Shown here: in pieces, positions 1 through 5,858 of the stretch
Numbering within the stretch: position 1 is the stretch's first letter
Layout: every line of letters begins with the position of its first letter
Assembly (NCBI GenBank): GCA_030835005.1
Contig: JAUQWT010000139.1
Coordinates: 1 to 5,858 of the forward strand
Length of the DNA stretch: 5,858 nucleotides
Reading direction: 5' to 3'
From: Ignavibacteria bacterium
GTDB taxonomy: Bacteria; Bacteroidota; Ignavibacteria; Tepidaquicellales; OLB5
Program-made: the position numbers and the translations under genes
Notes under the pieces: generated by a model
Database searches by the model: none
Told to the model about the DNA's origin: nothing
Seen by the model: the letters and a program-made list of their open reading frames with translations, nothing else

Positions 1-1
1 A

Positions 2-307
2 AATAATCCGTTGAGCAAGCTTGCCGCTGACTGGTTCTGGCTTGATATGAGCATTGATAAGTATTTCAGGTTCAAGAATATGAAGCTTACTTTAACGTTT
101 GAAGTCACAAATATACTGAACATAAAAAATGCTGCTATAATTAATCCGGTGACGGGCCGTGCTTATGAATACGGCGACCCTACACCAAACGGGTGGAATG
201 ATCCCTCGTATCCGGACCTTCAGGCGCCGCTATCGCCGTATCCGTTCAACCCGGCAAGATTTTTATCGCCAAGGCAGTTAAGATTTGGAGTTTCATTTCA
301 GTACTAA
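2..307 (+). CDS. TonB-dependent receptor, C-terminal fragment (5' end outside window)
   Basis: This is the last 101 codons of a longer gene. The frame stays open to the window edge, so the TTG at 11 is not taken as a start. The visible protein has alternating hydrophobic/polar beta strands: WFWLDMSIDKYFRF, then LTLTFEVTNILNIKN, then the closing strand LRFGVSFQY ending in an aromatic residue. This is the usual ending of TonB-dependent receptors: a strand with a 'V(T/Y)N(I/L)(L/F)N' motif, a variable Pro/Gly/Tyr-rich loop (here about residues 50-85) and a terminal strand for BAM recognition. Such proteins sit in the outer membrane and import ligands using TonB energy; in Bacteroidota many have a carboxypeptidase-like regulatory domain at the N-terminus, which cannot be seen here. 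The substrate cannot be told. The stop is 6 bases before the PorV-like gene, implying co-transcription. Another large outer-membrane barrel of similar build is possible. Confidence 0.72.
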   Translation, partial: NNPLSKLAADWFWLDMSIDKYFRFKNMKLTLTFEVTNILNIKNAAIINPVTGRAYEYGDPTPNGWNDPSYPDLQAPLSPYPFNPARFLSPRQLRFGVSFQY

Positions 308-313
308 AAGAAT

Positions 314-1306
314 TTGAGAAAGACATTATACATATTATCCGCATTACTTGTTTTCGCCTCAACGAGCTTTAGCCAGCTTATTCCACAGCTTGGCAATCAA
401 CGGGCCGGAACGTCTTCATTACAATTCCTCAAGATTGGAGTAGGTGGCAGAGCAACCGGCATGGGCGAGACATTTGTTGCAGTTGCAAATGATATGACGG
501 CGCTGTATTGGAATCCGGCCGGATTGATGCAGTTCGAAGAAAACGGCGTTCATTTTTCACACGCAGAGTGGCTTGTTGATCTTAATCACGAGTTTTTCGG
601 CGGTGTTTACAGGTTTGGCAGCAACAATGCTGTTGGGCTAAGCATTACATCTCTTAACACACCCGCTATGCAAAAGACAACTGAATTCCAGCCGGGCGGT
701 ACGGGAGAGTATTTTAAATATGGTGATCTTGGTATCGGGCTCACTTTCGCAAGAAAACTGACGCAGCAATTTTCATTTGGGGTAACAGTAAAGTATGTTG
801 AGGAAACTCTTGCTGAATTAAAGATGCGGGGATTCATGTTCGATCTGGGCACTTATTACTGGACTGGGCTCTCGAACACGCGATTTGCAGTTACAATATC
901 AAACTTTGGGCCGCAGGTAAAGCCAAGCGGAAGTATAACCAGCTCAACCGGTCAGACAATATCGGAATTCCAGCAATTCCCCCCTCCTACAATGTTCAGG
1001 ATAGGCTTTGCATATGACCCGATTGATAATAAAACAAATAAACTGACGACTGCTATCCAGTTGAATCATCCAAACGATAATGCTGAAAATCTTAACATCG
1101 GCGCTGAGTATTCATATAAGAATTTTCTATTCTTAAGAGCAGGATACAAGTTCAACGTCGAAGCGGAAAATTATTCAGCGGGAATAGGTCTAAAGGTGCC
1201 AATATCTATCACTAAAACCTCGCTCGACTATTCCGTAGCGAATTTTAAGGATCTTGGATTTACTCACCGTTTAAGTATTAATCTTTTGCTTGATAAGAAA
1301 AAATAG
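314..1306 (+). CDS. PorV/PorQ-family outer-membrane beta-barrel protein (T9SS-associated)
   Basis: This 330-residue protein starts at TTG. The start is well supported because translation gives a clean Sec signal peptide (MRK, hydrophobic stretch, cleavage likely SFS|Q at 20/21), and an in-frame stop lies only 9 bases upstream. Residues 33-71 carry the family hallmark: SSLQFLKIGVGGRATGMGET, then AVANDMTALYWNPAGL. The rest is a run of amphipathic beta strands with aromatic borders, as expected for a FadL-like barrel, ending in THRLSINLLL and a short lysine tail. In Bacteroidota, PorV binds the C-terminal sorting domain of T9SS cargo and shuttles it to the attachment complex; PorQ and other paralogues have related roles. 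Genomes of this group often hold several copies, so this may be a locus-specific paralogue and not the housekeeping PorV. Its position two genes before a T9SS cargo fits that (inference). Family assignment is strong; exact role is uncertain. Confidence 0.85.
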   Translation: MRKTLYILSALLVFASTSFSQLIPQLGNQRAGTSSLQFLKIGVGGRATGMGETFVAVANDMTALYWNPAGLMQFEENGVHFSHAEWLVDLNHEFFGGVYRFGSNNAVGLSITSLNTPAMQKTTEFQPGGTGEYFKYGDLGIGLTFARKLTQQFSFGVTVKYVEETLAELKMRGFMFDLGTYYWTGLSNTRFAVTISNFGPQVKPSGSITSSTGQTISEFQQFPPPTMFRIGFAYDPIDNKTNKLTTAIQLNHPNDNAENLNIGAEYSYKNFLFLRAGYKFNVEAENYSAGIGLKVPISITKTSLDYSVANFKDLGFTHRLSINLLLDKKK

Positions 1307-1309
1307 ATA

Positions 1310-2452
1310 TTGAATATCAATAGATCACAAATACTGAGCAGCATCGGATCATCAGTAAAGTGTTGGATGAGTTTCATTACTCTCCTAATTGCTTTATTAT
1401 TGTTACCCGGATGTGCAGAGGAAGACAAGATTGATCTTTCGCAATTCCCGATAAACGAAGACCCGGGCACAATTGGAGACACAGTTTATATCCCGATAAC
1501 ACCGGTGGTGACCGGATTCAATGAACCTGTTGACATACATTTTGGTTATGACCAGCAGATTTATATTGCAGATAAGAATAATGACAGGATAGTTCAGCTT
1601 AATCTTGCCGGGCAGGTTGTGAGTTATTCAAATTTTATTTTACGGCCTAAGAAGATCACACAGGACAGGAATTTTGATCTCCTTGTAATAGGATCGGCTA
1701 TTGATACTATCCCGCCAAACATTCTTGATACAGTTGATGTAGTTTACAGGTTTAAGCTTCAGCCAAACGGCGGGATTTTGAGTAATATTACGCCAACAGT
1801 TGCATTCCGCTCTAATCAGCCTACGCCTATACCCGGCGATCATGGCAAGTTCTCGGGAATTGCAACTTTCCAGGATAACTATTACCTGGTATCGCGCTCA
1901 GGCCCGAATAACTCAAGCCCTATTGATCCCGATAATGCAATTTTCAGAATTGACAGATTTGATAATACAAATCCTGTGCCGGAACGATTGCCTGGATTTG
2001 AAGTTGACGGGCAGGGATTGATGTCGATCCAGGAAGTTTCAGGTCTAACGACTTTCACATACAATAATGCTGATTTCATTTACATTCAGAAATCATCCAA
2101 TGCGGCATTTAAAGTTCAGTGGTGTATTTATGATGATGTTGAAGGCACCTATACTGCAAAATTCAGTCCTTCATCAAACGTTGATCTGCTGAAAAACGGC
2201 TTAATGATAGAGCCTGCTGATATTACACTTGACCAGTTCAATAATATATATGTAATTGATTCATACAAGGATTCGCTGTACAAATTCAACTCGCTTGGTA
2301 AAGTAAAGTCCGAATCATTCGGAGGAATTGGTACATTGGCTACTCAATTTAACAATCCGCTTGGCGTGGCATTCTTCAACAAGACCCTTTATATCTGTGA
2401 TACGGGCAATAACCGTGTATTAAGATTCATACTTTCTACTGATAATAATTAA
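1310..2452 (+). CDS. NHL-repeat (beta-propeller) lipoprotein
   Basis: This is a predicted 380-residue lipoprotein. A hydrophobic segment (residues 20-33) ends in the lipobox LPGC with Cys35 as the likely lipidated residue, followed by AEED. NHL-type repeats are clear at about 66-104 (GFNEPVDIHFGYDQQIYIAD, then NDRIVQLN), 300-332 (EPADITLDQFNNIYVIDS, then SLYKFNSLGK) and 346-375 (FNNPLGVAF, then LYICDTGNNRVLRF). The middle (about 110-295) is more divergent and probably supplies the other blades. NHL propellers are binding scaffolds for proteins, sugars or nucleic acids and are only sometimes enzymes; no catalytic set is evident. The chosen TTG start, 3 bases after the previous stop, gives a long 34-residue signal with Arg5 and Lys17. 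An in-frame ATG at 1367 would leave no positive charge before the hydrophobic core, so TTG is preferred. Its place between a PorV-like protein and a T9SS cargo suggests a surface accessory or ligand-binding role (inference). Confidence 0.78.
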   Translation: MNINRSQILSSIGSSVKCWMSFITLLIALLLLPGCAEEDKIDLSQFPINEDPGTIGDTVYIPITPVVTGFNEPVDIHFGYDQQIYIADKNNDRIVQLNLAGQVVSYSNFILRPKKITQDRNFDLLVIGSAIDTIPPNILDTVDVVYRFKLQPNGGILSNITPTVAFRSNQPTPIPGDHGKFSGIATFQDNYYLVSRSGPNNSSPIDPDNAIFRIDRFDNTNPVPERLPGFEVDGQGLMSIQEVSGLTTFTYNNADFIYIQKSSNAAFKVQWCIYDDVEGTYTAKFSPSSNVDLLKNGLMIEPADITLDQFNNIYVIDSYKDSLYKFNSLGKVKSESFGGIGTLATQFNNPLGVAFFNKTLYICDTGNNRVLRFILSTDNN

Positions 2453-2470
2453 AAACAAAACATAAGCGTT

Positions 2471-4816
2471 ATGAAAAAAGTAATTTTATTGCTTCTTGCA
2501 TGCATGAGTGTGTATGCGCAGGTAATACCAATTGATTCAGTCCGCAGGCAGGATGCAAATGGCGTTCCGCTGCTGCTTGGGCAGACGGTCACCGTACGCG
2601 GCGTTGTAACTATGTCACTGGAACTTGCCACTCCGCTGGTTTATTTTCAGGACCCGACAGGCGGCATGATAGGTTATGACGGTAATTTCTGGACTAATAC
2701 AAATGGTGGTGATAGTGTTGAAGTTACCGGAGTTGTTACTCAGTTTAACGGACTTACAGAATTTACTCCTGTAAACAGCTCAACAGTTCTTGCAACTAAC
2801 AGGCCGTATTCTTCAAGGGTAGTAACCTGCAGTAACATAAGAGTTAACGGTGAAAATTATGAAGCTCAGCTTATCAGGATCAACGGTGTTACTGCCGTGC
2901 ATAATACATCAGGTGCAAATGTAACGACATGGACCACAAGTGGAAGCGGTACAAATTACAGAATACTTGTAGGGAATGATTCTGTAGAGATCAGAATATA
3001 TTCTTCTACTAATATTTCAAATGCTCCGATTCCGTCATTCCCTTTTGATGTTATTGCTCTTGTCAGCCAGTTTGACTCTTCTCCACCTTATACTTCCGGT
3101 TACCAGATACTTCCAAGATCATTGAATGATTTCATAACTTATAGTTCCGGGCCGCTTCTAAGTTCTATTACATATTCAAACATTCTGCAAAACAGCGTCA
3201 CAATTTCATGGCAAACTTCAACTCCGTCAAGTTCAAAAGTACGCTGGCAGCTGGCCGATTCAAATTACCAGGCAATCTCTTATACAGATTCAGTCTCGAA
3301 TGCTTCTCTGACTACAAATCACAGCATGGTATTAAACGGTCTTCAGCAGGGCAGAATATACTACTACAATGTGAGTTCAACAGATGACAGCGGTACGGCT
3401 ACAAGTAATATGCAGTATTTCTGTACTCAATCTAGCTCAGCCGGAACTATAAATGTGTATTTCAATAAATCAGTTGATACTACCTTAAGCACAGGTGAAA
3501 AAGCAAACGGATTCTTCAATTTCAGAACCAAGCTGGTTGAGAGGATAGATGCTGCGCAATATTCTATTGATATGGCGCTCTATAGTTTCGATGACCTGAC
3601 CCAGGTACGTGATGCTCTAATAAGTGCTAAGTTAAGAGGCGTTAAGATTAGGTTTGTTTACGACTCAAGGACTAACCAGACATTGGTAAATGATCTGATA
3701 GCTGCAGGCATTCCGATAATGAAACGCCCTGCGTCATCAGACTTAATGCATAATAAAATTTTTATATTCGACCACCGCAATACTGCTTCAAGTAATGATG
3801 ACTGGGTATGGACTGGCTCAACCAATATAACTAACCAGCAATTCTACACTGACGCCAACAATGTTATTGAAATACAGGACAGGACGCTGGCTGCTGTTTA
3901 TACCCGAGAATTCGAAGAGATGTGGGGCAGTGCAACAGATCTGCCAATTCCGGCAAGATCAAAATTTGGCAGTCTGAAATCGGACAATGTTCCGCATTTG
4001 CTTAATATTGCAGGAAAAAGAGTGGAAGCTTATTTTTCGCCCAGCGATAACCCCTCAACACAGATCGAGAACACAATAAACCTGCAGACTGATAACAGTA
4101 TTTTATTTTGCGTGCTGGCTTTCACAAGATGCAACATCATGAACAGGATGAAGGTTAAATATGATGCTGGTAAAAATGTAAGAGGTGTGTTTGACGATGC
4201 CGAAGAAAACAGCTCGTCAAGCGTTTACAGGACAATGAAAGGTCTAAGCGGAGGCGGATGTTCAAACCCGTTGTGGAGTCCCCCGGCAGATGTTTGGGTA
4301 GATAACCAAACCGGACAATTGCATCATAAGTATATATTGATAGATGCATATACCCCAACAAGCAGTCCGGTGACAATAACAGGTTCTTTTAATTTCTCGA
4401 ATAATGCGACATTTGATAATGATGAAAACTATCTCATTATTCATGATGCCAGAGTTGCCAATTTATATTTGCAGGAGTTTTACAGACGCTATCAGGATGG
4501 CGGCGGCACGAATCCAATAGGCATTACACAGATCTCGGCTGAGATACCGTCTAAATTCGAGCTGTACCAGAACTATCCGAATCCGTTCAATCCAAGCTCA
4601 ACTATTAAATACCAGGTTGCTAAATCAGGTAATGTAATGCTTAAGGTTTACGATATGCTTGGAAGAGAAGTAATGGAATTGGTTAATGAGAATCAGAATC
4701 CCGGCACTTACTCGGTAACTTTTGAAGGGACGGAATTAACATCAGGCGTATATTTCTACTCTTTATATTCCGGCGGGACTAAGATCGATTCGAAGAAGAT
4801 GGTCTTAGTAAAATAA
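2471..4816 (+). CDS. Secreted phospholipase D-superfamily protein (probable nuclease) with OB-fold-like, Fn3-like and T9SS sorting domains
   Basis: This 781-residue multidomain exoprotein starts at ATG. The signal peptide is MKKVILLLLACMSVYA|Q (cleavage about 16/17). Residues 20-225 form two OB-fold-like halves (strands TVTVRGVV, DSVEVTGVVTQF; later EIRIYSS, FDVIALVSQF, ending QILPRSLNDF), similar to OB modules found in extracellular nucleases. Residues about 227-320 look like a fibronectin III domain (NSVTISWQTS, YYYNVSSTDDSG). Two PLD domains follow: HKD1 has H427, K429, D434 with GSTN at 449; HKD2 has H618, K620, D625 with GSFN at 638. Both are intact, so an active bilobed phosphodiesterase is expected. 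Residues about 692-781 are a type A T9SS sorting domain (YQNYPNPFNPSSTIKY, then VYDMLGREV, ending KKMVLVK), so the protein should cross the outer membrane and be anchored or released outside. PLD enzymes cut nucleic acids or phospholipids; the OB-fold favours DNA/RNA (inference). It is the last gene of the operon. Confidence 0.88.
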   Translation: MKKVILLLLACMSVYAQVIPIDSVRRQDANGVPLLLGQTVTVRGVVTMSLELATPLVYFQDPTGGMIGYDGNFWTNTNGGDSVEVTGVVTQFNGLTEFTPVNSSTVLATNRPYSSRVVTCSNIRVNGENYEAQLIRINGVTAVHNTSGANVTTWTTSGSGTNYRILVGNDSVEIRIYSSTNISNAPIPSFPFDVIALVSQFDSSPPYTSGYQILPRSLNDFITYSSGPLLSSITYSNILQNSVTISWQTSTPSSSKVRWQLADSNYQAISYTDSVSNASLTTNHSMVLNGLQQGRIYYYNVSSTDDSGTATSNMQYFCTQSSSAGTINVYFNKSVDTTLSTGEKANGFFNFRTKLVERIDAAQYSIDMALYSFDDLTQVRDALISAKLRGVKIRFVYDSRTNQTLVNDLIAAGIPIMKRPASSDLMHNKIFIFDHRNTASSNDDWVWTGSTNITNQQFYTDANNVIEIQDRTLAAVYTREFEEMWGSATDLPIPARSKFGSLKSDNVPHLLNIAGKRVEAYFSPSDNPSTQIENTINLQTDNSILFCVLAFTRCNIMNRMKVKYDAGKNVRGVFDDAEENSSSSVYRTMKGLSGGGCSNPLWSPPADVWVDNQTGQLHHKYILIDAYTPTSSPVTITGSFNFSNNATFDNDENYLIIHDARVANLYLQEFYRRYQDGGGTNPIGITQISAEIPSKFELYQNYPNPFNPSSTIKYQVAKSGNVMLKVYDMLGREVMELVNENQNPGTYSVTFEGTELTSGVYFYSLYSGGTKIDSKKMVLVK

Positions 4817-4841
4817 AAAGTAAGAAATAAAAAGGAAAAAA

Positions 4842-4854
4842 ACATGAATCATGT
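4842..4854. repeat. Short inverted repeat next to the main hairpin
   Basis: ACATGA (4842-4847) and TCATGT (4849-4854) are exact reverse complements around one central base; a real hairpin would open to a 5-bp stem with a 3-base loop. It lies 1 base from the left arm of the 31-base hairpin and, read on the - strand, is directly followed by a run of seven T (complement of 4836-4842). That makes it a weak candidate for the final part of the - strand terminator. The stem is AT-rich, so its stability alone is poor and the match may be chance. Confidence 0.35.
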
Positions 4855-4855
4855 A

Positions 4856-4886
4856 TTCATCCGATGACTTAGAGTCATCGGATGAA
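4856..4886. terminator. Perfect inverted repeat, likely shared terminator of convergent genes
   Basis: The left arm TTCATCCGATGACT (4856-4869) and right arm AGTCATCGGATGAA (4873-4886) are exact reverse complements around a 3-base loop, TAG. The hairpin starts 40 bases after the stop of the + strand PLD gene and 7 bases after the stop of the - strand 5'-nucleotidase gene. On the - strand it is followed, about 13 bases on, by a T-rich run (complement of the A-tract 4836-4842). On the + strand no T-run follows, so intrinsic termination is better supported for the - strand gene, with the hairpin perhaps acting as a 3'-end stabiliser for the + strand operon. It could instead be a copy of a dispersed palindromic repeat. 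Confidence 0.65.
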
Positions 4887-4892
4887 CTGAAA

Positions 4893-5858
4893 TTACTTTC
4901 CTACATCTATAATTCGTTTTTCCAGAACTGAGTTTATATTTTTGATCTCTCTTACAGCTTCGATAAGTAAGTCCCTGTCGATCCACCCCGTATTCTTAAA
5001 CTCCAACTGCTCTTCAACTTCGCCAAAGAACTTTTTGAACTGGCCTGTCACATAGTTATTTGTGGCAATAGTGTATGCAGCTTCATCAGAGATCTCAGAC
5101 CTGCCGAGATTAAAGCTCAATAGGAAATCATCAGTGCCTGCATCAACTATTCGTGAATCATAACTGTAATTAAGCCCTGATGTATGGAGTATCTCTGCGC
5201 CTTCGCCGGCTTTCTGTTTTTCGCGCCTGATCTTTATGTTGTTCTTTATCATTTGCCTAAGGGTCTTGCCGCTCACACTAAATATCTGCACATCGTTGCC
5301 AAAAGGATTTATCTCCCATATATCTCCTACCAATATATCACCTTTCAAAAGACTCTTGCGCAAGCCCCCGCCGTTGACAAAGCCAATATCTGCGCCTGTT
5401 TTCTGTCGGAATGCATCCGCTTCGAACTGCCCGAGGTTAGATTCATCGCCATAGCCGGCCTTCCAGTCAGTTTCAAGCTTACCGATCACCTGGTTCAGTT
5501 CCGGAAGGTATTGTGCTATCATTTTCTCAACTTTCTCGGCGGCTGCCTTATCAAATACGGCGGAATCCAAAACTGTTTCGATAAGCAACCCGTTGAAATT
5601 CACAACTGTGTCTTTATCAACATCTACTTTAAGATCAAGCTTTCCCAAATTCCGGCCGTAAGAGCCAGCCTGGACTATTGCAACACCGTTGATCTTAACT
5701 GGCTTGAAAAGAGTTGAATGTGAATGTCCGCAGACAATAACATCAACATCTTTGTAGAATTTCCCTGCAAGTTCTTTATCAGTTTCAAGTCCTGAGTGCG
5801 ATAGTATCACAATAACATCACAGTTTTCTTTTTTCAACTCGCTTATGCCTTCAGTAAT
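4893..5858 (-). CDS. UshA-like metallophosphoesterase/5'-nucleotidase, C-terminal part (5' end outside window)
   Basis: This is the last 321 codons of a - strand gene. The frame remains open through 5858, so the apparent TTG start at 5837 is only an in-frame leucine. The first part holds the end of a calcineurin-like phosphoesterase domain with metal ligands in LSHSG (H21 of the visible fragment) and GHSH (H45, H47), then the typical VQAGSYGRNLGKLDL strand. From about residue 125 comes the 5'-nucleotidase C-terminal domain: SNLGQFEADAF, VNGGGLR, GDI and INPFGNDV, then TIATNNY. Known members remove phosphate from nucleotides or split UDP-sugars and cyclic nucleotides, usually in the periplasm; export signals would be in the missing N-terminus. 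The usual GGDG turn after the 'ATN' strand is not present; the sequence reads VTGQFKKFFG, so substrate range may differ. The gene converges on the secreted PLD gene and is not part of that operon. Confidence 0.86.
   Translation of the reverse strand: MTEGISELKKENCDVIVILSHSGLETDKELAGKFYKDVDVIVCGHSHSTLFKPVKINGVAIVQAGSYGRNLGKLDLKVDVDKDTVVNFNGLLIETVLDSAVFDKAAAEKVEKMIAQYLPELNQVIGKLETDWKAGYGDESNLGQFEADAFRQKTGADIGFVNGGGLRKSLLKGDILVGDIWEINPFGNDVQIFSVSGKTLRQMIKNNIKIRREKQKAGEGAEILHTSGLNYSYDSRIVDAGTDDFLLSFNLGRSEISDEAAYTIATNNYVTGQFKKFFGEVEEQLEFKNTGWIDRDLLIEAVREIKNINSVLEKRIIDVGK

Noticed and set aside
11..307. Complete 98-residue gene starting at TTG 11
   Set aside because: The frame is open to the window edge and the product is clearly the end of a longer beta-barrel; the TTG is an internal leucine codon.
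607..852. 81-residue - strand open frame within the PorV-like gene
   Set aside because: It is a shadow of the coding frame with Pro/Ser-rich composition and no family resemblance.
1264..1482. 72-residue - strand open frame across the PorV-like/NHL junction
   Set aside because: It is antisense to two supported genes with no sign of coding; it only reflects the base composition of the signal-peptide region.
1367..2452. ATG at 1367 as the start of the NHL lipoprotein
   Set aside because: It would give a signal peptide with no positive charge before the hydrophobic core; the upstream TTG adds Arg and Lys. It remains a fallback.
2453..2470. Promoter for the PLD gene in the 18-base gap
   Set aside because: The gap is too short to hold a full promoter and no Bacteroidota-type -33/-7 pair was convincing just upstream; co-transcription is simpler.
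4155..4444. Two overlapping - strand open frames inside the PLD gene (73 and 60 residues)
   Set aside because: They are antisense to the second HKD domain and show no domain or initiation signal.
4856..4886. CRISPR repeat or recombination site
   Set aside because: Only one copy is present in the window, with no spacers, no direct repeats and no recombinase gene nearby; a hairpin between convergent stops is best read as a terminator or palindromic repeat.
5184..5717. 177-residue + strand open frame
   Set aside because: It lies wholly antisense to the well-supported 5'-nucleotidase coding sequence and has no recognisable domain or signal.
4893..5837. Complete 314-residue - strand gene starting at 5837
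   Set aside because: The frame continues open to 5858 and the fragment begins inside a metallophosphoesterase domain with no N-terminal metal motifs, so it is a partial gene.

Overview
The window looks like a chromosomal segment from a Gram-negative bacterium of the Bacteroidota/Ignavibacteriota/Chlorobiota group, most likely Ignavibacteria-like. The strongest clue is the C-terminal type IX secretion (T9SS) sorting domain of the largest gene, which opens with LYQNYPNPFNPSSTIKY. That wording is very common in Ignavibacteria and relatives. A PorV/PorQ-family outer-membrane protein, a TonB-dependent receptor C-terminus and moderately AT-rich DNA with weak Shine-Dalgarno sequences agree with this. 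The taxonomic call is inference from motif style only.

Layout: four genes lie head to tail on the + strand with gaps of only 6, 3 and 18 bases, so they probably form one transcription unit whose promoter is upstream of the window. They are (1) the 3' end of a TonB-dependent receptor-type outer-membrane barrel (to 307), (2) a PorV/PorQ-family barrel (314-1306), (3) an NHL-repeat lipoprotein (1310-2452) and (4) a large secreted phospholipase D-superfamily protein with two intact HKD motifs, two OB-fold-like regions, an Fn3-like domain and a T9SS sorting domain (2471-4816). A 76-base intergenic region follows, with a 31-base perfect hairpin and an A-rich tract, and probably ends transcription from both sides. 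On the - strand, converging on the operon, is the 3' part of a UshA-like metallophosphoesterase/5'-nucleotidase (4893-5858, 5' end outside the window).

How they may work together (inference): PorV-type proteins carry T9SS cargo to the cell surface, and gene 4 is such a cargo. The OB-fold plus HKD layout suggests an extracellular nuclease. The receptor and the lipoprotein could bind or import a product, and the convergent 5'-nucleotidase could remove phosphate from released nucleotides. The locus therefore reads as a possible surface system for scavenging DNA or nucleotides. No gene here is wholly unrecognisable. What is unusual is the combination and the domain architecture of gene 4. No tRNA, rRNA, CRISPR array or mobile element was seen, and no gene-free stretch exceeds about 80 bases.
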